Source: Salirhabdus euzebyi (GTDB lineage Bacteria > Bacillota > Bacilli > Bacillales > Alkalibacillaceae). Taken from it: 64,000 nucleotides of DNA. The stretch's first letter is position 1; the number at the start of each line of letters is the position of its first letter. The notes beneath the pieces are model-generated. The model worked only from the letters and a program-made list of their open reading frames with translations. It was not told the origin of the DNA and did not search any database. The position numbers and the translations under genes are program-made. The stretch is from the NCBI RefSeq assembly GCF_014207435.1, contig NZ_JACHGH010000003.1, positions 124,001 to 188,000 of the forward strand. Direction: 5' to 3'. Shown here piece after piece: positions 1 to 8,402 of the stretch.

Positions 1-498
1 TCCTAAATAGAAAAAGGCAGATGATACACCAAACTGCTCAATTAAGTACACGATAATAGGTTTAAAGATCAGGCCACCTGCACCAAATCCCCCTACAGCA
101 ACCCCGCTAATAAACCCTCGTTTTTCTGGAAACCATTTTATACAAGTAGCGAGTGGGCAAACATAGGCAATTCCAATCCCTGCTCCACCGATAACTCCAT
201 AAAAAACATACAGCTGCATCAAGGAGGTAGCATAACTGGATAATATAAGACCTATTCCTAATAATACTCCTCCAGCAGACGCAACCCATCTAGGTCCAAT
301 CATATCTTGGACTTTCCCAGCAATGATAGTAAATAAAGCAAATACGGCAATGGTAATGGAAAAAGTGATAACAATAGCTTCTTTATCCCAACCAAATTTA
401 TCTTGTAAAGGTTGATTGAATAAACTCCAACCATAAACAGCACCTAAACAAATTTGTATACAAATGGATCCGAGCACAACTAACCACCGGTTAAACAT
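1..498 (-). CDS. OFA-family MFS transporter (oxalate/formate antiporter-like), N-terminal part
   Basis: This is the first 166 codons of a membrane transporter that runs off the left edge of the window. The reading frame is open from the ATG at 498, behind an AGGTGG ribosome binding site, to base 1. The protein starts MFNRWLVVLGSICIQICLGA and shows alternating hydrophobic helices. A glycine-rich stretch (GVIGGAGIGIAY) and the KWFPEKRGFISGVAVGGFG loop are typical of the oxalate/formate antiporter (OFA) branch of the major facilitator superfamily. The substrate cannot be told from the sequence. It is divergent from the HD-GYP gene at 654. Confidence 0.8.
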   Translation of the reverse strand, partial: MFNRWLVVLGSICIQICLGAVYGWSLFNQPLQDKFGWDKEAIVITFSITIAVFALFTIIAGKVQDMIGPRWVASAGGVLLGIGLILSSYATSLMQLYVFYGVIGGAGIGIAYVCPLATCIKWFPEKRGFISGVAVGGFGAGGLIFKPIIVYLIEQFGVSSAFFYLG

Positions 499-653
499 GC
501 AAAACCACCTCACAACCTTATTATTGGTGATGGGAAAAATTTTATGAAAGAAAACAATGAATTCGATGAAGGATAATAAAACATTTTGTCGAATGTTGTT
601 ATGTATCCTATAAATAGAGATAAATTGGAATGGTAGCATAGGGAGGCGTCATT

Positions 654-1760
654 TTGCGTTTAGTTACAGTAGACAGCTGTCCATCGGGGATTACATTAGG
701 AAAAACCATTTACAATGAAAATGGAACCGTGTTGTTAGCAGCAGGTACAGTATTAACAGATAGATTGATCAATGGCTTGAAAAAGTATCAAATACATACG
801 ATTTATGTAGAGGATGAAGCCAGTGAGGGTATAGAAATTATTAATACAATACCAGCGGAGTTACGAAATAAAGCAGTTAATGAAATTACAGAAGGATTAA
901 ATACGATTGCCTCGATTAAGCAATCACCGATAAGAGGATTGATGAAATCAGAAAGAACCATTAGAACATTTCAAAAAATAGTGAAGGAAATACAAGGTTG
1001 TTTAACGGAAAATCCAACAGCACTAAATTTGTTAGCAGCTACAAAGGTACATGAAAACTATGTTTATTCGCATTGCTTGAATGTGGCTATATATGCAACT
1101 CAACTAGGAATTGAGAACGGGCTGCCTATTAAGAAAATAGAGGAAATTGGATTAGGAGCCATGTTACACGACATCGGAAAACTGTTCGTTTCTCGTGACA
1201 TCTTAAATAAGCCTGGTAAGTTATCAAATGAAGAATTTGAACATGTAAAAACACACTCTGCATTAGGATATGAACTCCTTAAAAAAATCCATGAAATCCC
1301 CATTCCCGTTGCTCATTGCGCTTACCAGCATCATGAAAGAATTGATGGAAAAGGATATCCGAGAGGGTTAAAAGGGAATGAAATACATAACTATGTCAAA
1401 ATTTTATCGGTAGTCGATGTGTTTGATGCGGTTACAAGTGCTCGTGTATACAGAAAGCCCTTTTTGCCACATAAAGGCCTAGAACTTCTTTATGCAGGTT
1501 GCGGTACACAATTTGAAAATGAGCAAGTCCAATTGTTCAAAAAATGTATAGCGATTTATCCGGCTGGTACGACTGTGCAATTAAATGATGGTAGAGTGGG
1601 TATTGTCTCGAAATATGACTTTAATGCTGTAGGACGTCCAATAGTTCGTATTATTAAGGACGAAGAACAGCAAAATGTGAAACCGTATGAAATTGATTTA
1701 TCAACAAAACAAAACCTTATGTTTGAGATTAAAGAGGCAAATGCAATATTACAATTATGA
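654..1760 (+). CDS. HD-GYP domain protein, probable c-di-GMP phosphodiesterase
   Basis: The product is a 368-residue protein with a central HD-GYP domain. The metal-binding HD pair is visible in LHDIGKLFV, followed by HHERIDGKGYPRGL, which matches the HHExxDGxGYP signature, and by a conserved VVDVFDAVTSARVYRK helix. Such domains hydrolyse cyclic di-GMP and usually act in motility, biofilm or stress signalling. The N-terminal 90 residues and the C-terminal tail are of unclassified type. There is no membrane segment, so it should be cytoplasmic. The start is TTG at 654 behind GGGAGG at 641-646. A strong terminator follows directly, so the gene is probably monocistronic. Confidence 0.85.
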   Translation: MRLVTVDSCPSGITLGKTIYNENGTVLLAAGTVLTDRLINGLKKYQIHTIYVEDEASEGIEIINTIPAELRNKAVNEITEGLNTIASIKQSPIRGLMKSERTIRTFQKIVKEIQGCLTENPTALNLLAATKVHENYVYSHCLNVAIYATQLGIENGLPIKKIEEIGLGAMLHDIGKLFVSRDILNKPGKLSNEEFEHVKTHSALGYELLKKIHEIPIPVAHCAYQHHERIDGKGYPRGLKGNEIHNYVKILSVVDVFDAVTSARVYRKPFLPHKGLELLYAGCGTQFENEQVQLFKKCIAIYPAGTTVQLNDGRVGIVSKYDFNAVGRPIVRIIKDEEQQNVKPYEIDLSTKQNLMFEIKEANAILQL

Positions 1761-1763
1761 TCT

Positions 1764-1803
1764 AATCTGATGGGATATATATAGGTTCCCATCAGATTTT
1801 TTA
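1764..1803 (+). terminator. Rho-independent terminator after the HD-GYP gene
   Basis: A perfect 12-bp stem (AATCTGATGGGA, 1764-1775, with TCCCATCAGATT, 1787-1798) is followed by a T run. It begins four bases after the stop codon. Confidence 0.85.
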
Positions 1804-1830
1804 TTCATCCAAAATATCATTGGTAGGGGG

Positions 1831-1983
1831 GATGTTTCTTCTCAAGGTGGAACTAATTTTAGTCAGTTCTCAGGTTCTCAAGCAATGTTCCAACCTGGAT
1901 TCGCCGGAGCAGATTCACAGCAAGTAAAAGAACAAAATGCTCAAGCACAAAATCAATTTGGTAGTGGGCTTATTCAATTTTAA
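1831..1983 (+). pseudogene. Gamma-type SASP-like remnant with no usable start
   Basis: The frame starting GAT at 1831 reads a Gln/Asn/Ser-rich peptide containing ADSQQVKEQNAQAQNQFGSG and ending GLIQF at the TAA at 1981. This resembles the repeat unit of gamma-type small acid-soluble spore proteins (xxAQQVRxQNQQ...QFGTEF). A good ribosome binding site (GTAGGGGGG) and an ATG at 1832 are present, but that ATG lies in another frame, which stops after 32 codons. A one-base indel just after the ATG would restore a normal start. A rare initiation codon cannot be excluded. The family call is tentative because the peptide is short and of low complexity. Confidence 0.4.
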
Positions 1984-2003
1984 ACTTATTTACTAACAAG
2001 ATG

Positions 2004-2029
2004 GAGCACCCTATTTAGGGTTCTTTTTC
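2004..2029 (+). terminator. Short terminator
   Basis: The hairpin ACCCT-attt-AGGGT is followed by TTCTTTTTC. It closes the SASP-like unit. Confidence 0.55.
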
Positions 2030-2114
2030 TTTTCTCAAGAAATTTAACAGGACACTTCTACTTTTTTGCAGAATCTAATATAAGTACACTTAACCGCAAA
2101 AGGGGGAAGGAATA

Positions 2115-2603
2115 TTGAATCCGGTGTTTAAAAAAATAGAAGAAAAGAAATTAGTCGGGTATCGCGTTATTTGTGATGGAGATGAATACGCACAGGAAAT
2201 TCCTAAAGCTGTTCAGACTTTAACTAATAGGGTAGATGACATAAAAAACATTATATATCCGGTAAAACAACTAGGGGTTTTTAAATCAGGAGAGACTTCA
2301 GAAAAGGACGATGGATATTGGGTTGCCTTTGAAGTTTCCGAATACACGGATGTCCCTGTTGATATGGTCACCCTAACTGTTGAGAAACAACAATATGCTG
2401 TATATGATTATAGTGGCCCAGCTAGAAATATCTTTATAGAATACGAAAAGATACATAAATCAATTGAGCAATCCGGATATATAAGGGTTCGGAATAAATG
2501 GACATTAGAAATATACAGTACTTGGGGGGACCCTGATCAAATTAATGTTCAGTTATGTGACCCGATAAAGGGTAAAATAAATAAAAAGGCAGAAGTAAAT
2601 TGA
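2115..2603 (+). CDS. GyrI-like / AraC effector-binding domain protein
   Basis: This 162-residue cytoplasmic protein looks like a stand-alone GyrI-like small-molecule-binding domain. It has the family's N-terminal xxKxVGYR strand, a central DGYWVAFEVSEYTDVP region, the QQYAVYDYSGPARNI strand-helix junction and a C-terminal LEIYSTWGDPDQINVQLCDPI segment. Family members bind hydrophobic drugs or peptides, or inhibit gyrase (SbmC/GyrI). There is no DNA-binding domain here. It starts with TTG at 2115 behind AGGGGGAAGG. It is translationally coupled to the next gene: its TGA stop overlaps the TTG start of the NUDIX gene. Confidence 0.7.
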   Translation: MNPVFKKIEEKKLVGYRVICDGDEYAQEIPKAVQTLTNRVDDIKNIIYPVKQLGVFKSGETSEKDDGYWVAFEVSEYTDVPVDMVTLTVEKQQYAVYDYSGPARNIFIEYEKIHKSIEQSGYIRVRNKWTLEIYSTWGDPDQINVQLCDPIKGKINKKAEVN

Positions 2604-3166
2604 AGAAGTGGAAAACACTAAAGTCAACATATATTTATAAAAGCCCGTATGGAAAGTTAAGAATGGATCAATGTGAACTGCCAAATGGAATAGTCATTGA
2701 TGATTACTATGTACAGGAATACGCTGATTGGGTCAACGCCATCGTCATTACGAAAGATAATCAGATCATTCTCGTGGAGCAATATCGTTATGCCGGGGAG
2801 GGTATTTTTTTAGAAATTCCTGCTGGCAAAATAGAAGCTAATGAGACATTTGAGGAAGGAATATTAAGAGAAATAAAAGAAGAAACTGGATTTACCAGTC
2901 TAAAAAAGCCAATAAAATTAGGTGAATTTATGGTTAATCCTGCAACACAGAACAATAAAGTCATTACTTATCTTATTGTAGATGCTTCAAAAAAATTTGA
3001 GCAAGAACTAGATAATACAGAAGAAATAAATGTACATATGTTTGATTTTGAAAAACTTGGTGATTTAATCCAAACAGGCCAAGTGAAAACACAGTTGTTT
3101 ACAGTAACTGCTTACCTTATGGCAAAGGATTACTTATACAATAAAAGTAAACGCTTGGGTTCATAA
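2600..3166 (+). CDS. NUDIX hydrolase, ADP-ribose pyrophosphatase type
   Basis: The 188-residue protein carries a complete Nudix box: a glycine at AGKIEANETFEEG followed by ILREIKEETGF, giving the catalytic REIKEETG helix. Upstream it has the VNAIVITKDNQIILVEQYRY strand pair found in ADP-ribose and GDP-mannose pyrophosphatases. It probably cleaves a nucleoside diphosphate linked to another moiety, with Mg2+ or Mn2+. The start is a TTG overlapping the previous stop by four bases, so the two genes are co-translated. This coupling with a GyrI-like domain hints at a shared small-molecule substrate, but that is inference. Confidence 0.8.
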   Translation: MKKWKTLKSTYIYKSPYGKLRMDQCELPNGIVIDDYYVQEYADWVNAIVITKDNQIILVEQYRYAGEGIFLEIPAGKIEANETFEEGILREIKEETGFTSLKKPIKLGEFMVNPATQNNKVITYLIVDASKKFEQELDNTEEINVHMFDFEKLGDLIQTGQVKTQLFTVTAYLMAKDYLYNKSKRLGS

Positions 3167-3173
3167 CCCAAGC
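3153..3173. terminator. Shared terminator between convergent genes
   Basis: A perfect 9-bp stem (GCTTGGGTT and AACCCAAGC, loop cat) overlaps the 3' end of the NUDIX gene and lies 10 bases beyond the 3' end of the converging metallophosphoesterase gene. The T-rich tail is on the minus-strand side, so it mainly serves the minus-strand gene. Confidence 0.6.
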
Positions 3174-3182
3174 GTACAAACC

Positions 3183-4280
3183 TTAATGCTGAAACTTTAC
3201 ATTAATAATAAAAACTTCTGATCTTGTACCAATTCGAAATGGGGGACCCCAATTACCGAACCCAGATGAAACAAACGTATGAAGGTCTTCTTTTTCCACA
3301 TGACCATAATCAACTTCAAACAACATGTTTGTAATCCATTCCCCTGGGTAAACTTGCCCTCGGTGTGTATGACCAGAGAAGGACATATCTATGCCGCTTT
3401 TTCTCATATCATTTAATTCGTATGGCTGATGATCCATGACCAAAATTGGTTTTGAATGATCGATTTCTTCGACGAGTTCATTTATTAATTTCCTGTCAGC
3501 ATCAGAGTAATCTTTTCTTCCTACTAAATAAAAAGAATCTTCTATTAGTACACTTTCATCTAGTAAAAATTGAACACCATCTTTTTCTAATGTATCTACA
3601 ATTTCCTTAACTTGATGACCATAATATTCGTGATTCCCAAGAACTGCATACGTACCTAGTGGGGCTTGTAGTTTTTGCATTACTTCACCCATGTTTTCCT
3701 TTAGATAAAAAGTAATGTCATCATTCACTAAATCTCCAGGCAGCAAGATGATGTCCGGCTTTTCTTTCACAGAAATATCTACTAACTTTTGTAAATGGCT
3801 ACGCCCAACAGTAGGACTTAAATGAATGTCAGGAGCCATTAGAATCTTCAAGTCTTTCCTATCCGCCTCTTTTTCTACCACTATATCAAAGCTCTTCACG
3901 ACAGGATTCCAAGCATTATAAGAACCAATAGCTAATAATAAAACATACAACCCAATTAATACGCATCCAAGTGGAACAATCGCTTTCTTTTTAGTCGCAA
4001 AAACGATAATATTTGCAAATGGAAAAAGCAAAATGCTATAACAAAAAATAATAAGCCAAGCCCCGCCAAGATAAATGAGAATACTAGATTGATAAATCAT
4101 ACCGATAAAAAAGAACGTTTGAATGATAATCATAAACGTAATGTATGATTTCTTATATTTAAAATCAAAAGCTTTCCGTAGCCATACGAGGCCATTATAA
4201 CTTACATAAAATAAAAGAACAGTATATAAGAGGATAAAAATGAAAAATCCGATAATCATGCTGTACGACATTTTCTCCAC
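3183..4280 (-). CDS. Membrane-anchored metallophosphoesterase (YkuE/YaeI-like)
   Basis: This 365-residue protein has four predicted transmembrane helices in the first 130 residues, followed by a calcineurin-like phosphoesterase domain. The metal-ligand motifs appear in order: APDIHLSP, PGDLVND, GNHEYYGH, MDHQP and SGHTHRGQ. Members of this group act on phospholipid or nucleotide-type phosphoesters at the membrane. The exact substrate is unknown. The topology suggests a catalytic domain facing outward, but I cannot prove orientation. Its first codon is ATG at 4280. Confidence 0.8.
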   Translation of the reverse strand: MEKMSYSMIIGFFIFILLYTVLLFYVSYNGLVWLRKAFDFKYKKSYITFMIIIQTFFFIGMIYQSSILIYLGGAWLIIFCYSILLFPFANIIVFATKKKAIVPLGCVLIGLYVLLLAIGSYNAWNPVVKSFDIVVEKEADRKDLKILMAPDIHLSPTVGRSHLQKLVDISVKEKPDIILLPGDLVNDDITFYLKENMGEVMQKLQAPLGTYAVLGNHEYYGHQVKEIVDTLEKDGVQFLLDESVLIEDSFYLVGRKDYSDADRKLINELVEEIDHSKPILVMDHQPYELNDMRKSGIDMSFSGHTHRGQVYPGEWITNMLFEVDYGHVEKEDLHTFVSSGFGNWGPPFRIGTRSEVFIINVKFQH

Positions 4281-4515
4281 ACCCTTCTAGTAGAGTATTA
4301 TAGCTTGAAAAGTGGATTTCCACTAATAAAAACCGCCTATTTTTATTAAATAACTTTCCAACTAAGCATCTACATCTACTTTGTAATTCTAAAATATTGA
4401 TATCTCTGTCATGTTTGATTTAATCTTGAAATACGGAGAACCTGTTAATATGTTATTTTAATAATTAGCATAAGGTTATCGTTATAACCATTTTCTAAAA
4501 TAAAGGAGAATTCAT

Positions 4516-4917
4516 ATGAATGATGATGAAATTCGCTGGAGACAGATTTTTGAAAATTACGATAAAGCATTTCATGAATTAAAACAACATAGGGAAAGAG
4601 TATTTGAAAGTGACCTTGAAAAAGCAGGTTATATTCATTATTTTGAAATTGCATTGGACCTTGCCACTAGGGTAATGTTTGCCTTTTTAGATGCCAAAGG
4701 AACATCTACCGAAAAACCACGCCAAGCTGTAATTGAATTAACAAAGCTTAACATTATCCATAATCAACAAGCATGGTTTAAGGCACAAAACCGAAAGAAA
4801 TTACCTCTTTTTATACATAAAAATGAAAATCTAGTGGACGAGCTTATTTTTGATATTAACTATACCTATTTGCAAGAGTTAGAGGCATTTTGGGAAAAAC
4901 TAAATGCAATAAAATAA
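4516..4917 (+). CDS. HI0074-family nucleotidyltransferase substrate-binding-like protein, orphan
   Basis: The 133-residue, largely helical protein begins RWRQIFENYDKAFHEL and continues with a GYIHYFEIALDLATRVMFAFL helix and a PRQAVIELTKLNII segment. This is the pattern of HI0074-type proteins (four-helix, HEPN-related), which pair with a minimal MNT nucleotidyltransferase (HI0073) in toxin-antitoxin-like modules. No nucleotidyltransferase is adjacent. The usual RNxxxH-like motif is not clear; the equivalent region reads NRKKLPLFIHKN. AAAGGAG precedes the ATG. It may be a relic or may work with a distant partner. Confidence 0.6.
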   Translation: MNDDEIRWRQIFENYDKAFHELKQHRERVFESDLEKAGYIHYFEIALDLATRVMFAFLDAKGTSTEKPRQAVIELTKLNIIHNQQAWFKAQNRKKLPLFIHKNENLVDELIFDINYTYLQELEAFWEKLNAIK

Positions 4918-4945
4918 TTTAGGCGGTTTGATTAACATTTTTTAA

Positions 4946-4978
4946 AGCGGAAGTCTTAGACGACATCCGCTTTTTTTG
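4946..4978 (+). terminator. Rho-independent terminator
   Basis: AGCGGAAGTC pairs imperfectly with GACATCCGCT and is followed by seven Ts. Terminators with a related GCGGAAGTC stem recur at 15541 and 16351. Confidence 0.75.
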
Positions 4979-5107
4979 ATTTATCACCAAAGACAAATAG
5001 CAATAATTAAGGTTTCTATTCTTTTTCTATAAAAATGGTAGATTATGTAGTCGAATAAAGTCGATTACTGTACTATTAGAGTAATTACATAAAAGGTGTG
5101 AGACAAA

Positions 5108-6088
5108 ATGCAGATAGAATTAGTGATGGATATTTTATTTGGAGTAAGTGGGGGCTTGCTATCATTAGTTGGACTTATTGCCATCTTTGTTACGTTGAAT
5201 ACCCAATATAACATTGAAAAGGCTAGGGAAGTGTTATGGAAATTAAGGGAATCCTATCAGTTTTTTGATCCTGCTGAGGCCGAAAGAAAGCATGGTGAAA
5301 TTAATTGGCTATTGAAGCAATATGTAAAATTTATTAAGCTTGACCGGCCGATAAAAATTTCTATCAAAATTGGGATAAGAACAATTGTAATTGTAGGGGT
5401 TTCTTGGTATGTATTTTTGCTATTAAGCGCTAGTGAATTTACCAATAATATCTTACTAGGTTTTATTTGGATTGTTGTTACTCTCGCAATACTTTTACTG
5501 TTTCAATTTGCATACCTTCTAAATAAGTTAAAAGATATTAGTGCCTTTGTAAATATACCATCTCGGATGAACATGTCGGATGGAACACACAGGTTAGAGA
5601 AGGATTCATTTGATGAAAGTTTAGCGATTGCAGAATTAGCCTTAATTGATTCAAAATTTATGATACAAATTCATAAAGGTGCTTTTATCAAACTTTTTAT
5701 TTATTCTATTAGAAATGTTAAATATGTTAAAGCTCATTATAGTTTTTCTTATGAAAACAGGGAAAGTAAAGAACTTACCTCATACTATGTACACCATGAA
5801 AAGCTGATACAGGAAGACTGGTTGGAGCATGACATATACATCACCGAAGATGAATCACTACTATATGCAGTGCATGAATCTAAAGAAAATTTAAAAGATA
5901 TTATACTTGAACATAAGACTAATATTTTTATTCAATTAGATATTACCTTAAAGGACGATAGTAGCTTTACAACCTTTTACACAAAAGAAATCACTCAAGA
6001 AGATATAGACGGTACAATTGTTTATATTTATCCTGCTTCAAAGCCATTAGAAGAAACTAGAATACAAAACTTACTGGAGGATAAATAA
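5108..6088 (+). CDS. Membrane protein of unknown function
   Basis: I do not recognise this 326-residue protein. It has a hydrophobic N-terminal segment (about residues 8-28) and a hydrophobic pair at about 88-137. A long soluble C-terminal half contains charged beta-rich sequence. An AAGGTGTG site precedes the ATG. The next gene starts one base after its stop, so the two form an operon and their products may work together. Confidence 0.6.
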   Translation: MQIELVMDILFGVSGGLLSLVGLIAIFVTLNTQYNIEKAREVLWKLRESYQFFDPAEAERKHGEINWLLKQYVKFIKLDRPIKISIKIGIRTIVIVGVSWYVFLLLSASEFTNNILLGFIWIVVTLAILLLFQFAYLLNKLKDISAFVNIPSRMNMSDGTHRLEKDSFDESLAIAELALIDSKFMIQIHKGAFIKLFIYSIRNVKYVKAHYSFSYENRESKELTSYYVHHEKLIQEDWLEHDIYITEDESLLYAVHESKENLKDIILEHKTNIFIQLDITLKDDSSFTTFYTKEITQEDIDGTIVYIYPASKPLEETRIQNLLEDK

Positions 6089-6089
6089 G

Positions 6090-6566
6090 ATGAAAGAAAA
6101 ACTTCACGTAAGATTACTTTCGAAAATAGTAGAATCGAAGCTCTTTACTAAAGTTGATCCCCTCTTAAGAAAAACAAATGATTTTCATGTTAGAAATAAA
6201 GATACTACTAAATTAGTTGGAGCTTTACTAGATAAGTTTACATATATAATTATATTGCTTCTAATTATTTCCATTAGTCTATATGATTTTAATGCCTCTA
6301 AAAATCGTGCTGCTATCATTAGCAGCTTTGAAACAACTGCAGTGCTACCACATCTAGCAAACGAGCTAGATGTTCCACAGGAAGATATTTATTTAACGTT
6401 AGAAGAAAAACCATATGAACTGCATTTTCTAGACTTCGTCAGTATTTCAGACAGTGCTTATTATGTATATAATGTACATGTCAAAGAAAAAGGGGAATAT
6501 ATTTTTAAGTTTAACTTTACCCCGCAAGATTATGTAGCAGATATACAACTAATACCAGTAAATTAG
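6090..6566 (+). CDS. Single-span membrane protein of unknown function
   Basis: This 158-residue protein has one clear transmembrane helix at about 50-67 (YIIILLLIISISLYDF). A basic N-terminal region precedes it and a C-terminal domain of about 85 residues follows, probably extracytoplasmic. It starts one base after the preceding membrane protein gene, and the GGAGGATAA site lies inside the end of that gene. No family is recognised. Confidence 0.55.
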   Translation: MKEKLHVRLLSKIVESKLFTKVDPLLRKTNDFHVRNKDTTKLVGALLDKFTYIIILLLIISISLYDFNASKNRAAIISSFETTAVLPHLANELDVPQEDIYLTLEEKPYELHFLDFVSISDSAYYVYNVHVKEKGEYIFKFNFTPQDYVADIQLIPVN

Positions 6567-6657
6567 CACATAAAGAAGATGTCCAAACATATGGGATAGA
6601 CCCTTATAAAACAACCCCAATTTTATTCAAAATAAATGATAAAATGAGGTGGAAATC

Positions 6658-7458
6658 ATGAAAAACAGATGGTTGATTATACTTGTTGTCCCATTACTAA
6701 TTGCTCTATTTTTCTATGGAGCCACTTATATTGCCAACAGTATAAAAGAAGCAGCTGATTCAGAAAAAATGGTAGTTTCTGATCACGGTATAAAAAATGT
6801 CATTGTAAAGGATATGCCAGCAGATATTCATAGCGATATACGATTTGTAAAAGAAAAAGAAGAAGAACGCTTGCGACTAGAACAGGAACGATTAGAACAA
6901 GAAAGAATCAAAAAGGAAGAGGAAGAAAGGTTTCGTTTGGAAGAAGCGAAGCGAAAAGAAGAAGAACAAAAAAGAGCTGAAGCCAAAAAACAAGAAGAAG
7001 AAAAACAACAAGAAAATGAAACAACGCAAGAACCTGAAGAACCAGTAAAGGAAACAAAACAGAAGTGGAATTATCCAGGTATAAGTTCATTTGAAAGAGA
7101 AGTTGTAAAATACACGAATATCGAAAGAGGAAAACATGGATTACCAGAGTTACAGATTGATAGTAAACTAAGCGAAGTTGCTTGGTATAAGTCAAAAGAT
7201 ATGGTTGTTAACAACTATTTTGACCACCAAAGTCCAACCTATGGGTCTCCTTTCGAAATGCTGACTTACTTTGGAGTAGGCTATACTGCAGCGGCTGAAA
7301 ATATAGCAATGGGTTATAGAAGTGCAGAAGGAGTAGTTAATGGTTGGATGAACAGTGAAGGACATAGAAGAAATATATTAAATGGAACCTATACTCATAT
7401 TGGCGTAGGATTTGTCCAAGATAGTTATACGTCAACACAGATGTTTTTGAGAAAATAA
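6658..7458 (+). CDS. CAP/SCP-domain secreted protein (YkwD-like)
   Basis: The product has an N-terminal signal anchor (WLIILVVPLLIALFFYGATY), then a highly charged Glu/Lys/Arg-rich coiled-coil stalk of about 80 residues. A C-terminal CAP (cysteine-rich secretory protein, antigen 5, PR-1) domain follows. Its motifs are VVKYTNIERGKHGLPEL, the FDHQSPTYGSPFEM histidine region, AAENIAMG, GWMNSEGHRRNIL and YTHIGVGF. Bacillus members are exported; some occur in spore or wall contexts. I chose the ATG at 6658 over the upstream GTG at 6649 because GAGGTGG overlaps the latter and sits at proper spacing for the former. Confidence 0.8.
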   Translation: MKNRWLIILVVPLLIALFFYGATYIANSIKEAADSEKMVVSDHGIKNVIVKDMPADIHSDIRFVKEKEEERLRLEQERLEQERIKKEEEERFRLEEAKRKEEEQKRAEAKKQEEEKQQENETTQEPEEPVKETKQKWNYPGISSFEREVVKYTNIERGKHGLPELQIDSKLSEVAWYKSKDMVVNNYFDHQSPTYGSPFEMLTYFGVGYTAAAENIAMGYRSAEGVVNGWMNSEGHRRNILNGTYTHIGVGFVQDSYTSTQMFLRK

Positions 7459-7475
7459 TAAGGCCGTCTACTAAA

Positions 7476-7510
7476 GAGGATGTCCCACTCTCAAGGGACA
7501 TCCTCTTTTT
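7476..7510. terminator. Bidirectional terminator
   Basis: The stem GAGGATGTCCC pairs perfectly with GGGACATCCTC, with T-rich sequence after it. It lies between two converging genes. Confidence 0.8.
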
Positions 7511-8243
7511 AATCATTATACATATAATCGATTTCAATTAAATCCCAGGCTGTAACCATACCTAAAGGTTTTTCATCGCGTTTTCCATTCTCTGTAATGA
7601 TTACTGCTTCTAGATCCTTTTGTTGTTTATGTTTCTCTTCATACATATTTTCTATAGTAAAAATATCAATAGATTTTGGGGCAATCTCTATTGGATGGTC
7701 TATTACTCTAGAAAAAATATCTCCTATTTTGATGTCTGTTAAATCGACAATTGTATGTACAACATTTTCCGCCATCCATTTTACAATATCTTCCGTTGTA
7801 AGTAGCCCCATACACTCTTTATCATGGTAAACCGGATATTGCGCGTATCCAAACTTTTTAATTGCTTCCAATACCGTGACGATAGCATCTTCTCTTTGAA
7901 AATAAACTACTTCTCTAGTTGCAATAGAAAGTGCATAGTTTGGCTGTGAAAAAATTTCTGAAATCATTTCAATATCCTTCACCACATCAAGATGGGGTTC
8001 TGCAATATAAAATCCTAATTCCTTTTTGTCATGAACAAGGGCGTTTCGAAGCTTTGCATATTGTTCAAGAGATGAATAATATTTTCGAATGACATGATGC
8101 TTTCTTGCTCCTACATCCAGCAGTTTCTTAAACCGATCATCATGAATGTTTACAATTGACTTTAAAGAATCATGAATTTGGTTAAAAGCAACTTCAAAAC
8201 GTTCTGATAAGTGGTATGACTGTATGGTTTTATTCATTATCAT
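7509..8243 (-). CDS. Two-CBS-domain protein with N-terminal helical RNxxxH (HEPN-like) region
   Basis: The C-terminal 145 residues form two CBS motifs (AIVTVLEAIKKFGYAQYPVY...GLLTTEDIVKWM and a second ending EKPLGMVTAWDLIEID). Such pairs normally bind adenine nucleotides and regulate a partner. The N-terminal 100 residues are helical and contain QYAKLRNALVHDKKE, an R-N-x-x-x-H motif of the kind that marks HEPN domains. The start is one of two ATGs (8243 or 8237) behind GGAG. It appears monocistronic. The HEPN assignment rests on one motif and is tentative. Confidence 0.65.
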   Translation of the reverse strand: MIMNKTIQSYHLSERFEVAFNQIHDSLKSIVNIHDDRFKKLLDVGARKHHVIRKYYSSLEQYAKLRNALVHDKKELGFYIAEPHLDVVKDIEMISEIFSQPNYALSIATREVVYFQREDAIVTVLEAIKKFGYAQYPVYHDKECMGLLTTEDIVKWMAENVVHTIVDLTDIKIGDIFSRVIDHPIEIAPKSIDIFTIENMYEEKHKQQKDLEAVIITENGKRDEKPLGMVTAWDLIEIDYMYND

Positions 8244-8402
8244 TTACTCCTTATATACGTTCTTATCCTTAAGTTTAAAGCATTTTCCTAGCAAAAGGTA
8301 TGGATATTTTTAATAAATATCATTTGTTAAAAAGGCCAGTTTTTTATAAAATATAAATAGCCCTTAAATAAAAGGTAAATATTTATAGAGGAGTGTTAGC
8401 AA

